DNA of 9,281 nucleotides. Origin: Ignavibacteriales bacterium UBA6490 (GTDB lineage: Bacteria > Bacteroidota > Ignavibacteria > Ignavibacteriales > Ignavibacteriaceae). The notes under the pieces were generated by a model. It was given only the letters and a program-made list of their open reading frames with translations. It made no database searches and was not told the origin of the DNA. The stretch is from the NCBI GenBank assembly GCA_002435365.1, contig DJMM01000111.1, positions 9,173-18,453 on the forward strand. The letters run 5' to 3'. Shown piece after piece: positions 1-6,277 of this stretch; position 1 is the stretch's first letter, and each line of letters begins with the position of its first letter. A program made the position numbers and the translations under genes.

Positions 1-531
1 GCTGATGAGATTATTGTTTCCTTCACCGGCAATAAATGGCGGGGTTACAAGTTTAACGGAACATCTATCTCCCTTTATATTGAATCTTCTGTCTTTAGTG
101 GTTCTGGAAATTTAGATTGTGCTAAAGTTTCAGATGTTGACAATGATGGAAGCAATGAGGTTATTGGCGGTAGTTACCCATATAACGTACTTCTTTGGGA
201 AACTCCTTTTACAGGAGCAATTGTCTCCAAAACGTTTGCCGGCATGCCGTGGGCAGTTGGTGTGGCAGGTCAGGAAATATTTTTAGGTGGATATGGAATG
301 GACGGACTGTTTGTTATTCATTACAACGGAACCACTTTCAGCGAAACCAGTGAGCAGGTAGCATCAGGATTTAATCTCTCGCTGGACGGGATTGTTATTG
401 AAGACATGAACAATGACGGCTACCCTGAAATCATTTGTGCCACCACCACCGGTCTGAGACTTTTTAACAGTTCCTTTGTTTCATTGTTCACAGATAACGT
501 AGGTGCCATATCACATATTGCATGTCAATAA
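1..531 (+). CDS. FG-GAP/VCBS-type repeat protein, 3' part (5' end outside window)
   Basis: The reading frame is open from the first base, so this is the last 176 residues of a longer protein and the ATG at 244 is internal. Two aspartate-rich calcium-loop motifs of the FG-GAP/VCBS type are visible: DVDNDGSNE (residues 45-53) and EDMNNDGYPE (about 134-143). Each is followed by a short hydrophobic strand (VIGG, IICA), as in integrin-like beta-propeller blades. Such proteins are normally exported and sit on the surface or are secreted; the signal peptide would lie upstream of the window. The chain stops after ISHIACQ, which resembles the first strand of a further blade, and no type IX secretion tail or sortase-like signal follows. 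The C-terminus may close the propeller with the N-terminal blade, or the gene may have lost its end. Specific function unknown. Confidence 0.8.
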   Translation, partial: ADEIIVSFTGNKWRGYKFNGTSISLYIESSVFSGSGNLDCAKVSDVDNDGSNEVIGGSYPYNVLLWETPFTGAIVSKTFAGMPWAVGVAGQEIFLGGYGMDGLFVIHYNGTTFSETSEQVASGFNLSLDGIVIEDMNNDGYPEIICATTTGLRLFNSSFVSLFTDNVGAISHIACQ

Positions 532-540
532 CTTAATATA

Positions 541-582
541 CAGCCCTATTAATCAGTGGCAATTTCAGGATTAATAGGGCTG
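541..582 (+). terminator. Stem-loop terminator after the repeat protein
   Basis: A perfect 14-bp inverted repeat (CAGCCCTATTAATC at 541-554, its complement at 569-582) encloses a 14-base loop and begins 9 bases after the stop codon at 531. A short T-run (GCATTTTAG) follows on the plus strand. The position and stem strength fit an intrinsic terminator, although the U-tract is weak. The minus-strand gene at 672-1388 converges on it, so it may end both transcripts. Confidence 0.7.
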
Positions 583-624
583 GCATTTTAGTCCATCACT
601 ACGATTTTCAGTTCTGCAATTATC

Positions 625-638
625 AAAAAAAAAAAAAA
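625..638. repeat. 14-base A homopolymer (T14 on the minus strand)
   Basis: An uninterrupted run of 14 A on the plus strand lies between the two convergent genes. Read on the minus strand it is a T14 tract starting 33 bases downstream of the stop of the exported protein. It could serve as the U-tract of a terminator for that gene, but I see no convincing hairpin immediately before it. Such runs are also prone to sequencing and replication slippage. Confidence 0.5.
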
Positions 639-671
639 TACAATCAAAAGTTTAACCTTAATCAAATCTCC

Positions 672-1388
672 CTAATCAAACAAAGCCTCAAGCTGCTGAT
701 ATTTTGAATGTACTTTATTAACGGCCTTTTCAATCACCGTAAATTCAGAATCTTTCACGCTGTGCAGCTCTTTTACAGATATAAAAAGTTCATCAGCCAG
801 CTTTGTGAAAGCTTCCTGCTTTTTAGCGGCCCATTTGGGAAGCGTTGAATTTTGCACGGTATCTGCCCGCATCATCAGATCATCAATTGCAGCAGACAGC
901 TCTACTGATTGCTTTTCAGGGAGGTAATGATGATAGATCATATAAAGAACTTTATGGAATTCATCCACCTCTTTTGTTACCGGTCTGATAATCCTGACCA
1001 GCATCTCGTAATTTGAATGAAGCGCTTCCGCCGAGGAGAGAATCTCAGCTTCATTATTCTCTTCAATTGCCTTGTTGAAATTCTCCACTGACATGCGAAG
1101 CTTATCCAGGCCGCTTTCCCACTCTCCCTGTTTATCACGTAAAATTCCCGGTAGTTTTGATGAGTATATTTTTTCAACACCGGAATTTATATCAGGAAGG
1201 AGCTTTTTGAACAGTTCATAATCTTTGTCGGGATACGCTTTGTGCCATAAGGGATAAACAACCTTGTGAAATGAGGATAATTCCGGCACGGTGGATTCTG
1301 TTTCAGATACCTGCTGTTCGTGCTGTGAAAAAGAAACTGCGGTCAGACATAAAAAGAGGGCTGCTAAGGTCACTAATCTTGTTTTCAT
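672..1388 (-). CDS. Predicted exported helical protein with an internal two-fold repeat; family not recognised
   Basis: The 238-residue product starts with a classic signal peptide: basic MKTR, a hydrophobic core (residues 5-19), and likely cleavage after about residue 21 (VSFSQ). It is therefore predicted to be periplasmic or extracellular. The mature part is rich in Lys, Glu and Leu and looks all-helical. Its two halves align with each other at an offset of about 104 residues: FHKVVYPLWHKAYPDK (40-55) matches FHKVLYMIYHHYLPEK (144-159), and LHSNYEML (123-130) matches VHSKYQQL (226-233). Histidines 41, 49 and 124 correspond to 145, 153 and 227, which suggests a repeated helical-bundle domain that may bind a metal or cofactor. 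No CXXCH haem motif is present. GAAGG a few bases upstream of the ATG is a plausible ribosome site. It is transcribed alone, divergently from the small membrane protein gene. I cannot assign a function. Confidence 0.8.
   Translation of the reverse strand: MKTRLVTLAALFLCLTAVSFSQHEQQVSETESTVPELSSFHKVVYPLWHKAYPDKDYELFKKLLPDINSGVEKIYSSKLPGILRDKQGEWESGLDKLRMSVENFNKAIEENNEAEILSSAEALHSNYEMLVRIIRPVTKEVDEFHKVLYMIYHHYLPEKQSVELSAAIDDLMMRADTVQNSTLPKWAAKKQEAFTKLADELFISVKELHSVKDSEFTVIEKAVNKVHSKYQQLEALFD
681..971 (-). repeat. Internal protein repeat, copy 2 (residues 140-236)
   Basis: Second copy, with F144-H145-K146, H153-H154, P157 and K159, LP (183-184), and H227-S-K-Y. The spacing from the first to the last histidine is 82 residues, against 83 in copy 1, so the register is kept almost exactly. 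Confidence 0.65.
993..1283 (-). repeat. Internal protein repeat, copy 1 (residues 36-132)
   Basis: First copy of the duplicated domain in the exported protein. Key residues are F40-H41-K42, H49, P53 and K55, then LP (79-80), and H124-S-N-Y near its end. The copies have diverged well beyond nucleotide identity, so this is an old duplication visible at protein level only. Confidence 0.65.
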
Positions 1389-1476
1389 ATGAACCTTCAG
1401 TAAAATTAGATGTTATTTAAATTTATGAAATTTTGTGTTATGTTGCCAGACCAGACGCTTTCCTGCAATTCCTTTG

Positions 1477-1492
1477 TTGTTTAATTAAACAA
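1477..1492. promoter_or_regulatory. 16-bp perfect palindrome, candidate operator
   Basis: TTGTTTAATTAAACAA is identical to its reverse complement. It lies in the divergent intergenic region, 88 bases from the exported-protein start and 25 bases before the TAnnTTTG element at 1518. A related palindrome with the same TGTTTAA half-site lies at 1529-1538. This geometry fits a dimeric regulator's binding site, but the AT-rich context raises the odds of chance. No regulator gene is in the window. Confidence 0.4.
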
Positions 1493-1517
1493 TAATTTAT
1501 TATGGAATAATTTTTCG

Positions 1518-1525
1518 TATTTTTG
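1518..1525 (+). promoter_or_regulatory. Candidate Bacteroidota-type -7 promoter element (TATTTTTG)
   Basis: The octamer matches the TAnnTTTG consensus of the -7 element used by the primary sigma factor of Bacteroidota. It is 104 bases upstream of the small membrane protein gene and would also serve dprA behind it. I find no good TTTG-like -33 element at the usual 19-21 base spacing, so the assignment rests on this element and its position. Confidence 0.4.
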
Positions 1526-1528
1526 ACA

Positions 1529-1538
1529 TGTTTAAACA
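1529..1538. promoter_or_regulatory. 10-bp palindrome TGTTTAAACA at the presumed transcription start
   Basis: This perfect palindrome shares the half-site TGTTTAA/TTAAACA with the 16-bp palindrome at 1477-1492. The centres are 49 bp apart and bracket the candidate promoter. Binding here would cover the expected transcription start, a typical repressor position. Supported by sequence symmetry only. Confidence 0.3.
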
Positions 1539-1541
1539 GGG

Positions 1542-1592
1542 GAACTTTAGGAGTTGAAAATAAGTCGAAAAAGGGACAGCTTTGTAAAGTTC
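1542..1592 (+). other. Possible leader stem: 8-bp inverted repeat in the 5' leader
   Basis: GAACTTTA (1542-1549) and TAAAGTTC (1585-1592) are perfect complements separated by 35 bases. Two further G-U pairs are possible outside. If transcription starts near 1530, this stem lies in the roughly 100-base leader of the small membrane protein gene. I do not recognise a riboswitch class in it. Confidence 0.25.
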
Positions 1593-1629
1593 TTAATTAT
1601 TTATTCGTTTTAAAACTATTTGAACATTT

Positions 1630-1899
1630 ATGGCAAAAACAGTTAAGAGAAGAGGCGCAAAGTCAGTTAAGAAACAGCGTGTATCACCTTTTGGTATCTA
1701 TTGGGAGAAAAAGAACTATCTTTTCTTTTCGGCTGGTATCATCCTGGTGATTATAGGATTTTATTTTATGAGCATCGGGAACTGGGATAGTTACGAATCT
1801 CTTGTAATTTCACCGGTTGTTCTTTTTATCGCTTATATTTTCATCTTTCCGCTATCTCTTCTTTCAAAAAAAGAGAAAAAGGAACCCGAAGTAAAATAA
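1630..1899 (+). CDS. Small two-helix inner-membrane protein, DUF3098-like
   Basis: The 89-residue protein has a strongly basic N-terminus (residues 2-17, rich in Lys and Arg), then two predicted membrane helices: about 30-48 (LFFSAGIILVIIGFYFMS) and about 58-78. A charged KKEKKEPE tail follows. The order N-Y, GIILVIIGFYFMS-G, SPVVLFIAYI resembles the DUF3098 family of small Bacteroidota membrane proteins, whose function is unknown. The basic ends with two helices suggest both termini face the cytoplasm. No clear Shine-Dalgarno precedes the ATG. The gene is 26 bases ahead of dprA on the same strand, so the two are probably co-transcribed. Family assignment is from pattern only. Confidence 0.75.
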   Translation: MAKTVKRRGAKSVKKQRVSPFGIYWEKKNYLFFSAGIILVIIGFYFMSIGNWDSYESLVISPVVLFIAYIFIFPLSLLSKKEKKEPEVK

Positions 1900-1925
1900 T
1901 TTTTCATATTCTGAAGCAGTAGACC

Positions 1926-3047
1926 TTGTCGAAACTGAATGCAGATCAGCTTACAAATCTGAAATTGCTTCTTTCGGTAGAGGGAGTTGGTCCTGCTAAA
2001 TTAAGAAACCTTCTTGCTCAGTTCAGGTCAATAGATAAAATCCTGGACTCAGGGGTAACAGAGCTGGTCCAAACCGAGGGAGTTAGTAAACATATAGCCC
2101 GTCGTATTCTGAGTAAAAAATCAGAGATTGAAAAGGTACGTTCTAACTTACTCAGAGATCTTGAATACCTTAGTAGAAACAATTCCCGAATAATTACAAT
2201 ATGGGATGAAGAATACCCCCCTCTTCTGAAAAAAATATATGATCCGCCGATAATACTTTACTGCAAGGGTACTTTTGTACCGGCAGATCAATATTCGATT
2301 GCAATTGTTGGAACAAGACAGCCCACAAATTACGGCAAAATACAGGCAGAAGCCTTTGCCGGAGAACTTGTCCGGCAGGGAATTACAATCGTAAGCGGAA
2401 TGGCCAGGGGAATCGATTCAACAGCACATCGGGCTGCGCTTCAAAACGGAGGAAGAACAATAGCTGTGGTAGGCTCCGGTCTTGACAAAATCTATCCGCC
2501 CGAAAACAGAAAGCTCTATGAGGAGATCGCCGCACATGGAGTAATAATCTCAGAATATGACCCAGGCACAAATCCCGATGCAGTAAATTTTCCAAAAAGA
2601 AACAGGATAATATCTGGCATTTCCCTCGGTGTTATTCTTGTTGAAACCGGAATTCAGGGTGGCGGAATGCAGACAGCTGCACTGGCTCTTGATCAGAACA
2701 GGGAGGTTTTTGCGCTCCCCGGAAATCTCGGCGTGCCTCAATCGGAAGGCACCAATCTGCTTATCAAAAAAGGCGAAGCACGGCTGGTAACATGTGCGGA
2801 AGATATTTTATTCGACCTTGAGCTTAAATTAAAACCGGTGATCGGTAAAAATATCCCTAAAGTTCAGGCTGACCTTAATTTATTTGAACAGAAGATCATC
2901 GACTCGCTTAGAAAAGAACCGCTGCAGATAGATAAGATTGCTGCATTATCTGATATTTCTACCTCCGACTGCCTGGTTCATCTTTTATCGCTTGAGTTTA
3001 AAGGTGTGGTAAAACAGCTGCCCGGAAAAGTATTTTCCCTTCTTTAA
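1926..3047 (+). CDS. dprA: DNA-processing protein DprA
   Basis: DprA binds single-stranded DNA entering during natural transformation and loads RecA on it in the cytoplasm. The 373-residue product has the full domain order. Tandem helix-hairpin-helix motifs come first (SVEGVGPAKL at 17-26, QTEGVSKHIA at 49-58). A Rossmann-like core follows, with IAIVGTRQPTNYGK (125-138), VSGMARGIDSTAHRAAL (156-172), VVGSGLDKIYPPEN (181-194), FPKRNRIISG (222-231) and REVFALPGN (259-267). A winged-helix-like C-terminal domain spans about 315-373. The start is TTG at 1926: an in-frame TAG at 1920-1922 rules out anything earlier, and the next start-like codon would cut the first hairpin motif. The usual SG(S/A)L loop reads GGGMQTA (245-251). 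Its last four bases overlap the end of rarA on the other strand. Other competence genes are not in the window. Confidence 0.96.
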   Translation: MSKLNADQLTNLKLLLSVEGVGPAKLRNLLAQFRSIDKILDSGVTELVQTEGVSKHIARRILSKKSEIEKVRSNLLRDLEYLSRNNSRIITIWDEEYPPLLKKIYDPPIILYCKGTFVPADQYSIAIVGTRQPTNYGKIQAEAFAGELVRQGITIVSGMARGIDSTAHRAALQNGGRTIAVVGSGLDKIYPPENRKLYEEIAAHGVIISEYDPGTNPDAVNFPKRNRIISGISLGVILVETGIQGGGMQTAALALDQNREVFALPGNLGVPQSEGTNLLIKKGEARLVTCAEDILFDLELKLKPVIGKNIPKVQADLNLFEQKIIDSLRKEPLQIDKIAALSDISTSDCLVHLLSLEFKGVVKQLPGKVFSLL

Positions 3048-4327
3048 TACTTTTTGAGTTTCATCCAGAGAGACTTAAGCCTGTCCCTTAGATTTCTTTC
3101 CTGCCCGTTTTCTGACGGATAGTAATACTGAGTTCCCTTCATTTCCTCAGGAAAATAATTTTCCTCCAGAAAATTCTGTTCAAATCCGTGGGGATACTTA
3201 TATTCCCTGCCGTAACCGATTTCCTTCATAAGACCGGTGGGTGCATTACGTAAATGAAGCGGCACCGGATAAAGTTTTTTTGTCTGAACATCCTTCATTG
3301 CACTTTCCAGAGCCATATATGATGAATTACTTTTTGGCGATGATGCAAGGTAAGTTACGCATTGTGCAAGTATAATCCGCCCCTCTGGCATACCTACCTT
3401 ATTTATTGCACTGAAAGCTGCTTCTGCCAGTACAAGGGCGTTGGGTGATGCATTGCCAATATCTTCGGAGGCCAGAATAACCAGCCTCCTGGCAATAAAC
3501 AGAGGATCCTCTCCTCCAGCTATCATTCTTGCCATCCAGTACAATGCTGCATCCGGATCACTTCCCCTGATGCTTTTTATAAACGCAGAAATAACATTAT
3601 AATGTTCCTCCCCTCCCTTATCATACATAATATTCTTTGTCTGGATCACATTTTCAATTACATCTTTACTTACATTAATAACATCTTTATCCTTTTCCTG
3701 AATTACTGATCCTTCAAATATGTTCAGCATCAGCCTGGCATCACCCCCGGAGGCATAGATCAGAAAGTCCAGGTCGATCTCCCCGAGCCTGATGCTTTTC
3801 AGGTACTCATCTTTTTTAATAACATCATAAAGTATCTGCTGCAGGTCTTCCTTTGAAAGGGTTTCAAGGATATATATCATTACCCGGGAACGCAGAGCCG
3901 GGATAACTTCGAACGACGGGTTCTCAGTAGTTGCTCCGATCAGGATTATAGTTCCTTTTTCAACAGAATGCAGCAGAGCATCCTGCTGGGCTTTATTAAA
4001 ACGATGAATCTCGTCGATAAAAAGGATTGTCCTTCTGTTGATTAACAAATTCCGTTTGCCTGTTTCGATTATTGCGCGGATATCCTTAACACCGGATGAA
4101 ACAGCGTTTATCTGATAGAAGTCGGAGTTTGTTTTTGCTGCAATAATTCTGGCGATTGTGGTTTTGCCTGAACCCGGCGGACCCCATAAAACAAACGAAC
4201 TGACCTGGTCCTTCTCAATCATTATCCGCAGCGGTTTTCCGGGACCCAGCAGGTTTTCCTGTCCTTTAAGTTCGTCAAGATTTTCGGGGCGTGCTCTTTC
4301 AGCAAGAGGTATATTCGGAATATCCAT
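3044..4327 (-). CDS. rarA: Replication-associated recombination protein A (RarA/MgsA), AAA+ ATPase
   Basis: RarA is the bacterial homologue of yeast Mgs1 and human WRNIP1. It is a tetrameric AAA+ ATPase acting at stalled replication forks and on single-stranded DNA gaps. The 427-residue product is full length. It shows Walker A GPPGSGKTT (49-57), Walker B ILFIDEIHRF (101-110), sensor 1 GATTENPSF (131-139), an arginine-finger region ALRSR (144-148) and sensor 2 GGDAR (194-198). The RarA-specific C-terminal half follows: IRGSDPDAALYWMARMIAGG (253-272), SEDIGNASP (287-295) and LHLRNAPTGLMKEIGYG (357-373). These C-terminal motifs separate it from RuvB and DnaX. It is the last gene of the minus-strand operon, 5 bases after the ftsB-like stop, with a weak ribosome site. 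It meets dprA tail to tail with a 4-base overlap. Confidence 0.96.
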   Translation of the reverse strand: MDIPNIPLAERARPENLDELKGQENLLGPGKPLRIMIEKDQVSSFVLWGPPGSGKTTIARIIAAKTNSDFYQINAVSSGVKDIRAIIETGKRNLLINRRTILFIDEIHRFNKAQQDALLHSVEKGTIILIGATTENPSFEVIPALRSRVMIYILETLSKEDLQQILYDVIKKDEYLKSIRLGEIDLDFLIYASGGDARLMLNIFEGSVIQEKDKDVINVSKDVIENVIQTKNIMYDKGGEEHYNVISAFIKSIRGSDPDAALYWMARMIAGGEDPLFIARRLVILASEDIGNASPNALVLAEAAFSAINKVGMPEGRIILAQCVTYLASSPKSNSSYMALESAMKDVQTKKLYPVPLHLRNAPTGLMKEIGYGREYKYPHGFEQNFLEENYFPEEMKGTQYYYPSENGQERNLRDRLKSLWMKLKKY

Positions 4328-4332
4328 TCAGA

Positions 4333-4620
4333 TCAGTTTTCAATTATTTCTATTTTCGTTTCACCTTCCCTCAGCATATCATATTTTTCCCTGGCAGTGC
4401 GTTCTATTTTTGCGGGAATTTTCCGGGCAAGCGAATCTATTTCCATCTCCAGCCTTTTATTCTCAGCATCCATGGAATCTATTTTATATCCAAGGTTGTC
4501 CACTTCATTCTTAAGTTCAAGATATCTTAAGAATCCATTTTCATTGAATAAAATAAACATTCCTCCGATAAGAATTACAAAGCCTACAAAAAACAAACGT
4601 ATCCTGGTTTTTCGTTTCAT
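4333..4620 (-). CDS. ftsB: FtsB/DivIC-family septum formation protein
   Basis: FtsB/DivIC proteins are bitopic inner-membrane proteins that form the FtsQ-FtsL-FtsB complex and help activate septal wall synthesis. The 95-residue product has a short basic N-terminus, one membrane helix (about 9-25) and a coiled coil (about 33-66, heptad Leu/Ile, rich in Glu and Lys). It ends with the family's signature region, KIERTAREKYDMLREGE (71-87), where E-x-x-AREKY-x-M-x-x-GE is characteristic. Length and layout are normal for the family. It overlaps the end of ddl by 4 bases (ATGA), which points to translational coupling. The symbol follows the FtsB name; DivIC would be the equivalent in other lineages. 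Confidence 0.88.
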   Translation of the reverse strand: MKRKTRIRLFFVGFVILIGGMFILFNENGFLRYLELKNEVDNLGYKIDSMDAENKRLEMEIDSLARKIPAKIERTAREKYDMLREGETKIEIIEN

Positions 4621-5615
4621 TTCATGCTTAATCTGATTATCCGGTCAACGATATCTTCAAATGAAATTCCGGCAGCTTTTGCCATCTTGGGAACAAGGCT
4701 TGTTGAAGTCATCCCGGGAAGTGTATTGACCTCCAGACAGAAAGGTTTATAATTAAAATTTACCCTGAAGTCGAGTCTGCCGTAAATACTGCAGCCCAAT
4801 GATGTGAAGGCAACAAGAGCTTCTTTCTGCAGCTCTGCTGCTGCTTCGGATGGAATATCTGCCGGCACAATATATTCGCTCATCCCGGATGTATACTTGC
4901 ATTCATAATCGTACAAATTATGCTTCGGTTTAATTTCAAGTACCGGTAAAGCCTTATCTTCAAGAATTCCGACGGTTATTTCATGACCCGGAATAAATTC
5001 TTCCGCCAAAACCTTATCCGAATAGCTGAAGGCAAGATCGAATGCAGGTCCCGCCTCGGATGATGAATTACAGATGGTTAATCCTACAGTTGAACCCTGG
5101 TCGTTGGGCTTTATAACAAATGCGGATTTAAATTTATTTTTTATTATCTCTGCAGCCGAGGAAGGAACAAATGAATTCTTTTCAAATGAAACCCACTCCG
5201 GTGTATTTACATTGTAATGACGGAATAATATTTTCGACATCTGTTTATCCATTGATATCGAACTTGACAGTACTTTCGATCCGGTATATTTTATTCCCCT
5301 TAATTCCAGCAGAGATTGTATGGTGCCGTCTTCACCCCACCTGCCGTGCAAGGCCAGGAAAGCGAGATCCACCTTGTCAAACATTGAAGAATTAACCGCC
5401 TCCACATAATTCCTGTTTGATATAGCCCTGTAATTTTCGGGAGCAAAAAATGCGGCGTTATTTTCAGGCTGCTCCTTTCCGTAGGCAGGATCAACAAGCA
5501 GCACTTCATGGCCCAGAGCAAGCAGCACCGGGTAAATAGAAGAAGCTGTAGCTTTGGAAACTTCCCGTTCCGGGCTTGTACCGCCGAGCAGAAGAGCAAT
5601 TCTTAATTTTTTCAT
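4617..5615 (-). CDS. ddl: D-alanine--D-alanine ligase
   Basis: Ddl is a cytoplasmic ATP-grasp enzyme that joins two D-alanines, making the dipeptide end of the peptidoglycan stem. The 332-residue product carries the expected series: LLGGTSPEREVS (9-20), ALHGRWGEDGTIQ (88-100) and GIKYTGS (107-113). SMDKQMSK (121-128) and VIKPNDQGSTVG (167-178, ATP loop) follow, then EEFIPGHEITVG (205-216), YDYECKY (235-241), RLDFR (280-284) and LEVNTLPGMTSTSLVP (294-309, metal and ligand binding). The Lys-Tyr pair at 240-241 corresponds to K215-Y216 of E. coli DdlB. Tyr rather than Phe at the second position is the form associated with D-Ala-D-Ala rather than D-Ala-D-lactate, so a vancomycin-resistant precursor is not suggested. 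The start overlaps the aldolase stop by 4 bases. Confidence 0.96.
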   Translation of the reverse strand: MKKLRIALLLGGTSPEREVSKATASSIYPVLLALGHEVLLVDPAYGKEQPENNAAFFAPENYRAISNRNYVEAVNSSMFDKVDLAFLALHGRWGEDGTIQSLLELRGIKYTGSKVLSSSISMDKQMSKILFRHYNVNTPEWVSFEKNSFVPSSAAEIIKNKFKSAFVIKPNDQGSTVGLTICNSSSEAGPAFDLAFSYSDKVLAEEFIPGHEITVGILEDKALPVLEIKPKHNLYDYECKYTSGMSEYIVPADIPSEAAAELQKEALVAFTSLGCSIYGRLDFRVNFNYKPFCLEVNTLPGMTSTSLVPKMAKAAGISFEDIVDRIIRLSMK

Positions 5616-6277
5616 CTATCCCCTTCCGGATCATTATTTAATTTAATACCATAAACTTCTTCGGAAATATTCAGCAGCTCAAGAATTTTATCGTCTGCAA
5701 TCGGTCTGGCACCGCCAAGAAGTGAGGCGGCTGTAAGTATTTTTGCAGTATGCTCAAGCTTCTCCATTTTAAAATATGCATCATTAATATTTGTGCCTAG
5801 CGCCACGGCACCATGGTTTTTTAAAATATATACCCAGCTGTTTTTAATGTATGGTTCAAGACTTTCCGTCATCTGCGAGGTTGAAGGTGTAGCATACCTG
5901 CAAACCGGGATACTTCCCAGGGTCAACAGCACCTCAGGAAATATGTTCGACGGGAAGGCATCCCTGGCAGATGCAAATGCAGTGGCATAAACCGGATGAC
6001 AGTGAATAACGGCGTTTACGTCAGCTCGTTTTGCATAAGCAAAAAGATGTATCTTGTTCTCGGTGGAAACTTTGCCTTTGCCGCTTATTATTCCGCCTGA
6101 CATATCTATCTCAATAATATCGTCCGCTGTTATTTCACCCTTGCAGACCGCAGACCGGGTTATATAAATCGTTCCTGCGGAAGATCTGACAGACAGATTC
6201 CCGTCGTATGCAGAAACAAATCCTTTATCATAGACTTTATGACAGATTTCAATAAGTCCGTCAACTTCAGGTATCAT
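5612..6277 (-). CDS. Class II aldolase/adducin family protein, FucA-like, substrate unknown
   Basis: This is a zinc-dependent class II aldolase-fold enzyme; relatives cleave sugar phosphates to dihydroxyacetone phosphate plus an aldehyde. I prefer the ATG at 6277 (221 residues) over one at 6316 (234 residues). The later start gives a 4-base ATGA overlap with the upstream gene, like its neighbours. From recalled E. coli L-fuculose-1-phosphate aldolase numbering, it also places the key residues at identical positions: E73 in STENKIH, H92 and H94 in HCHPVY, H155 in KNHG, and Tyr209 near the C-terminus. Position 113, Tyr in FucA, is Phe here, so the aldehyde specificity may differ. Epimerase, dehydratase (MtnB-like) or aldolase activity on another sugar phosphate cannot be excluded. 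It lies between a Gfo/Idh/MocA oxidoreductase and ddl, suggesting a shared small-molecule pathway with the former. Confidence 0.88.
   Translation of the reverse strand: MIPEVDGLIEICHKVYDKGFVSAYDGNLSVRSSAGTIYITRSAVCKGEITADDIIEIDMSGGIISGKGKVSTENKIHLFAYAKRADVNAVIHCHPVYATAFASARDAFPSNIFPEVLLTLGSIPVCRYATPSTSQMTESLEPYIKNSWVYILKNHGAVALGTNINDAYFKMEKLEHTAKILTAASLLGGARPIADDKILELLNISEEVYGIKLNNDPEGDR

Noticed and set aside
642..680. Three copies of AATCAAA (642, 660, 674), considered as a regulatory repeat
   Set aside because: They are short, unevenly spaced, in AT-rich sequence, and the last lies in the end of a coding region; chance is the simpler explanation.
1523..1750. Plus-strand reading frame of 75 codons overlapping the small membrane protein gene
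   Set aside because: It runs through the leader and an alternative frame of the two-helix protein, has no family features, and its start lies inside the presumed promoter and transcription-start region.
4617..5615. Vancomycin-resistance type D-Ala-D-lactate ligase
   Set aside because: The YDYECKY motif has Tyr at the specificity position and there are no vanH or vanX partners nearby, so an ordinary D-Ala-D-Ala ligase fits.
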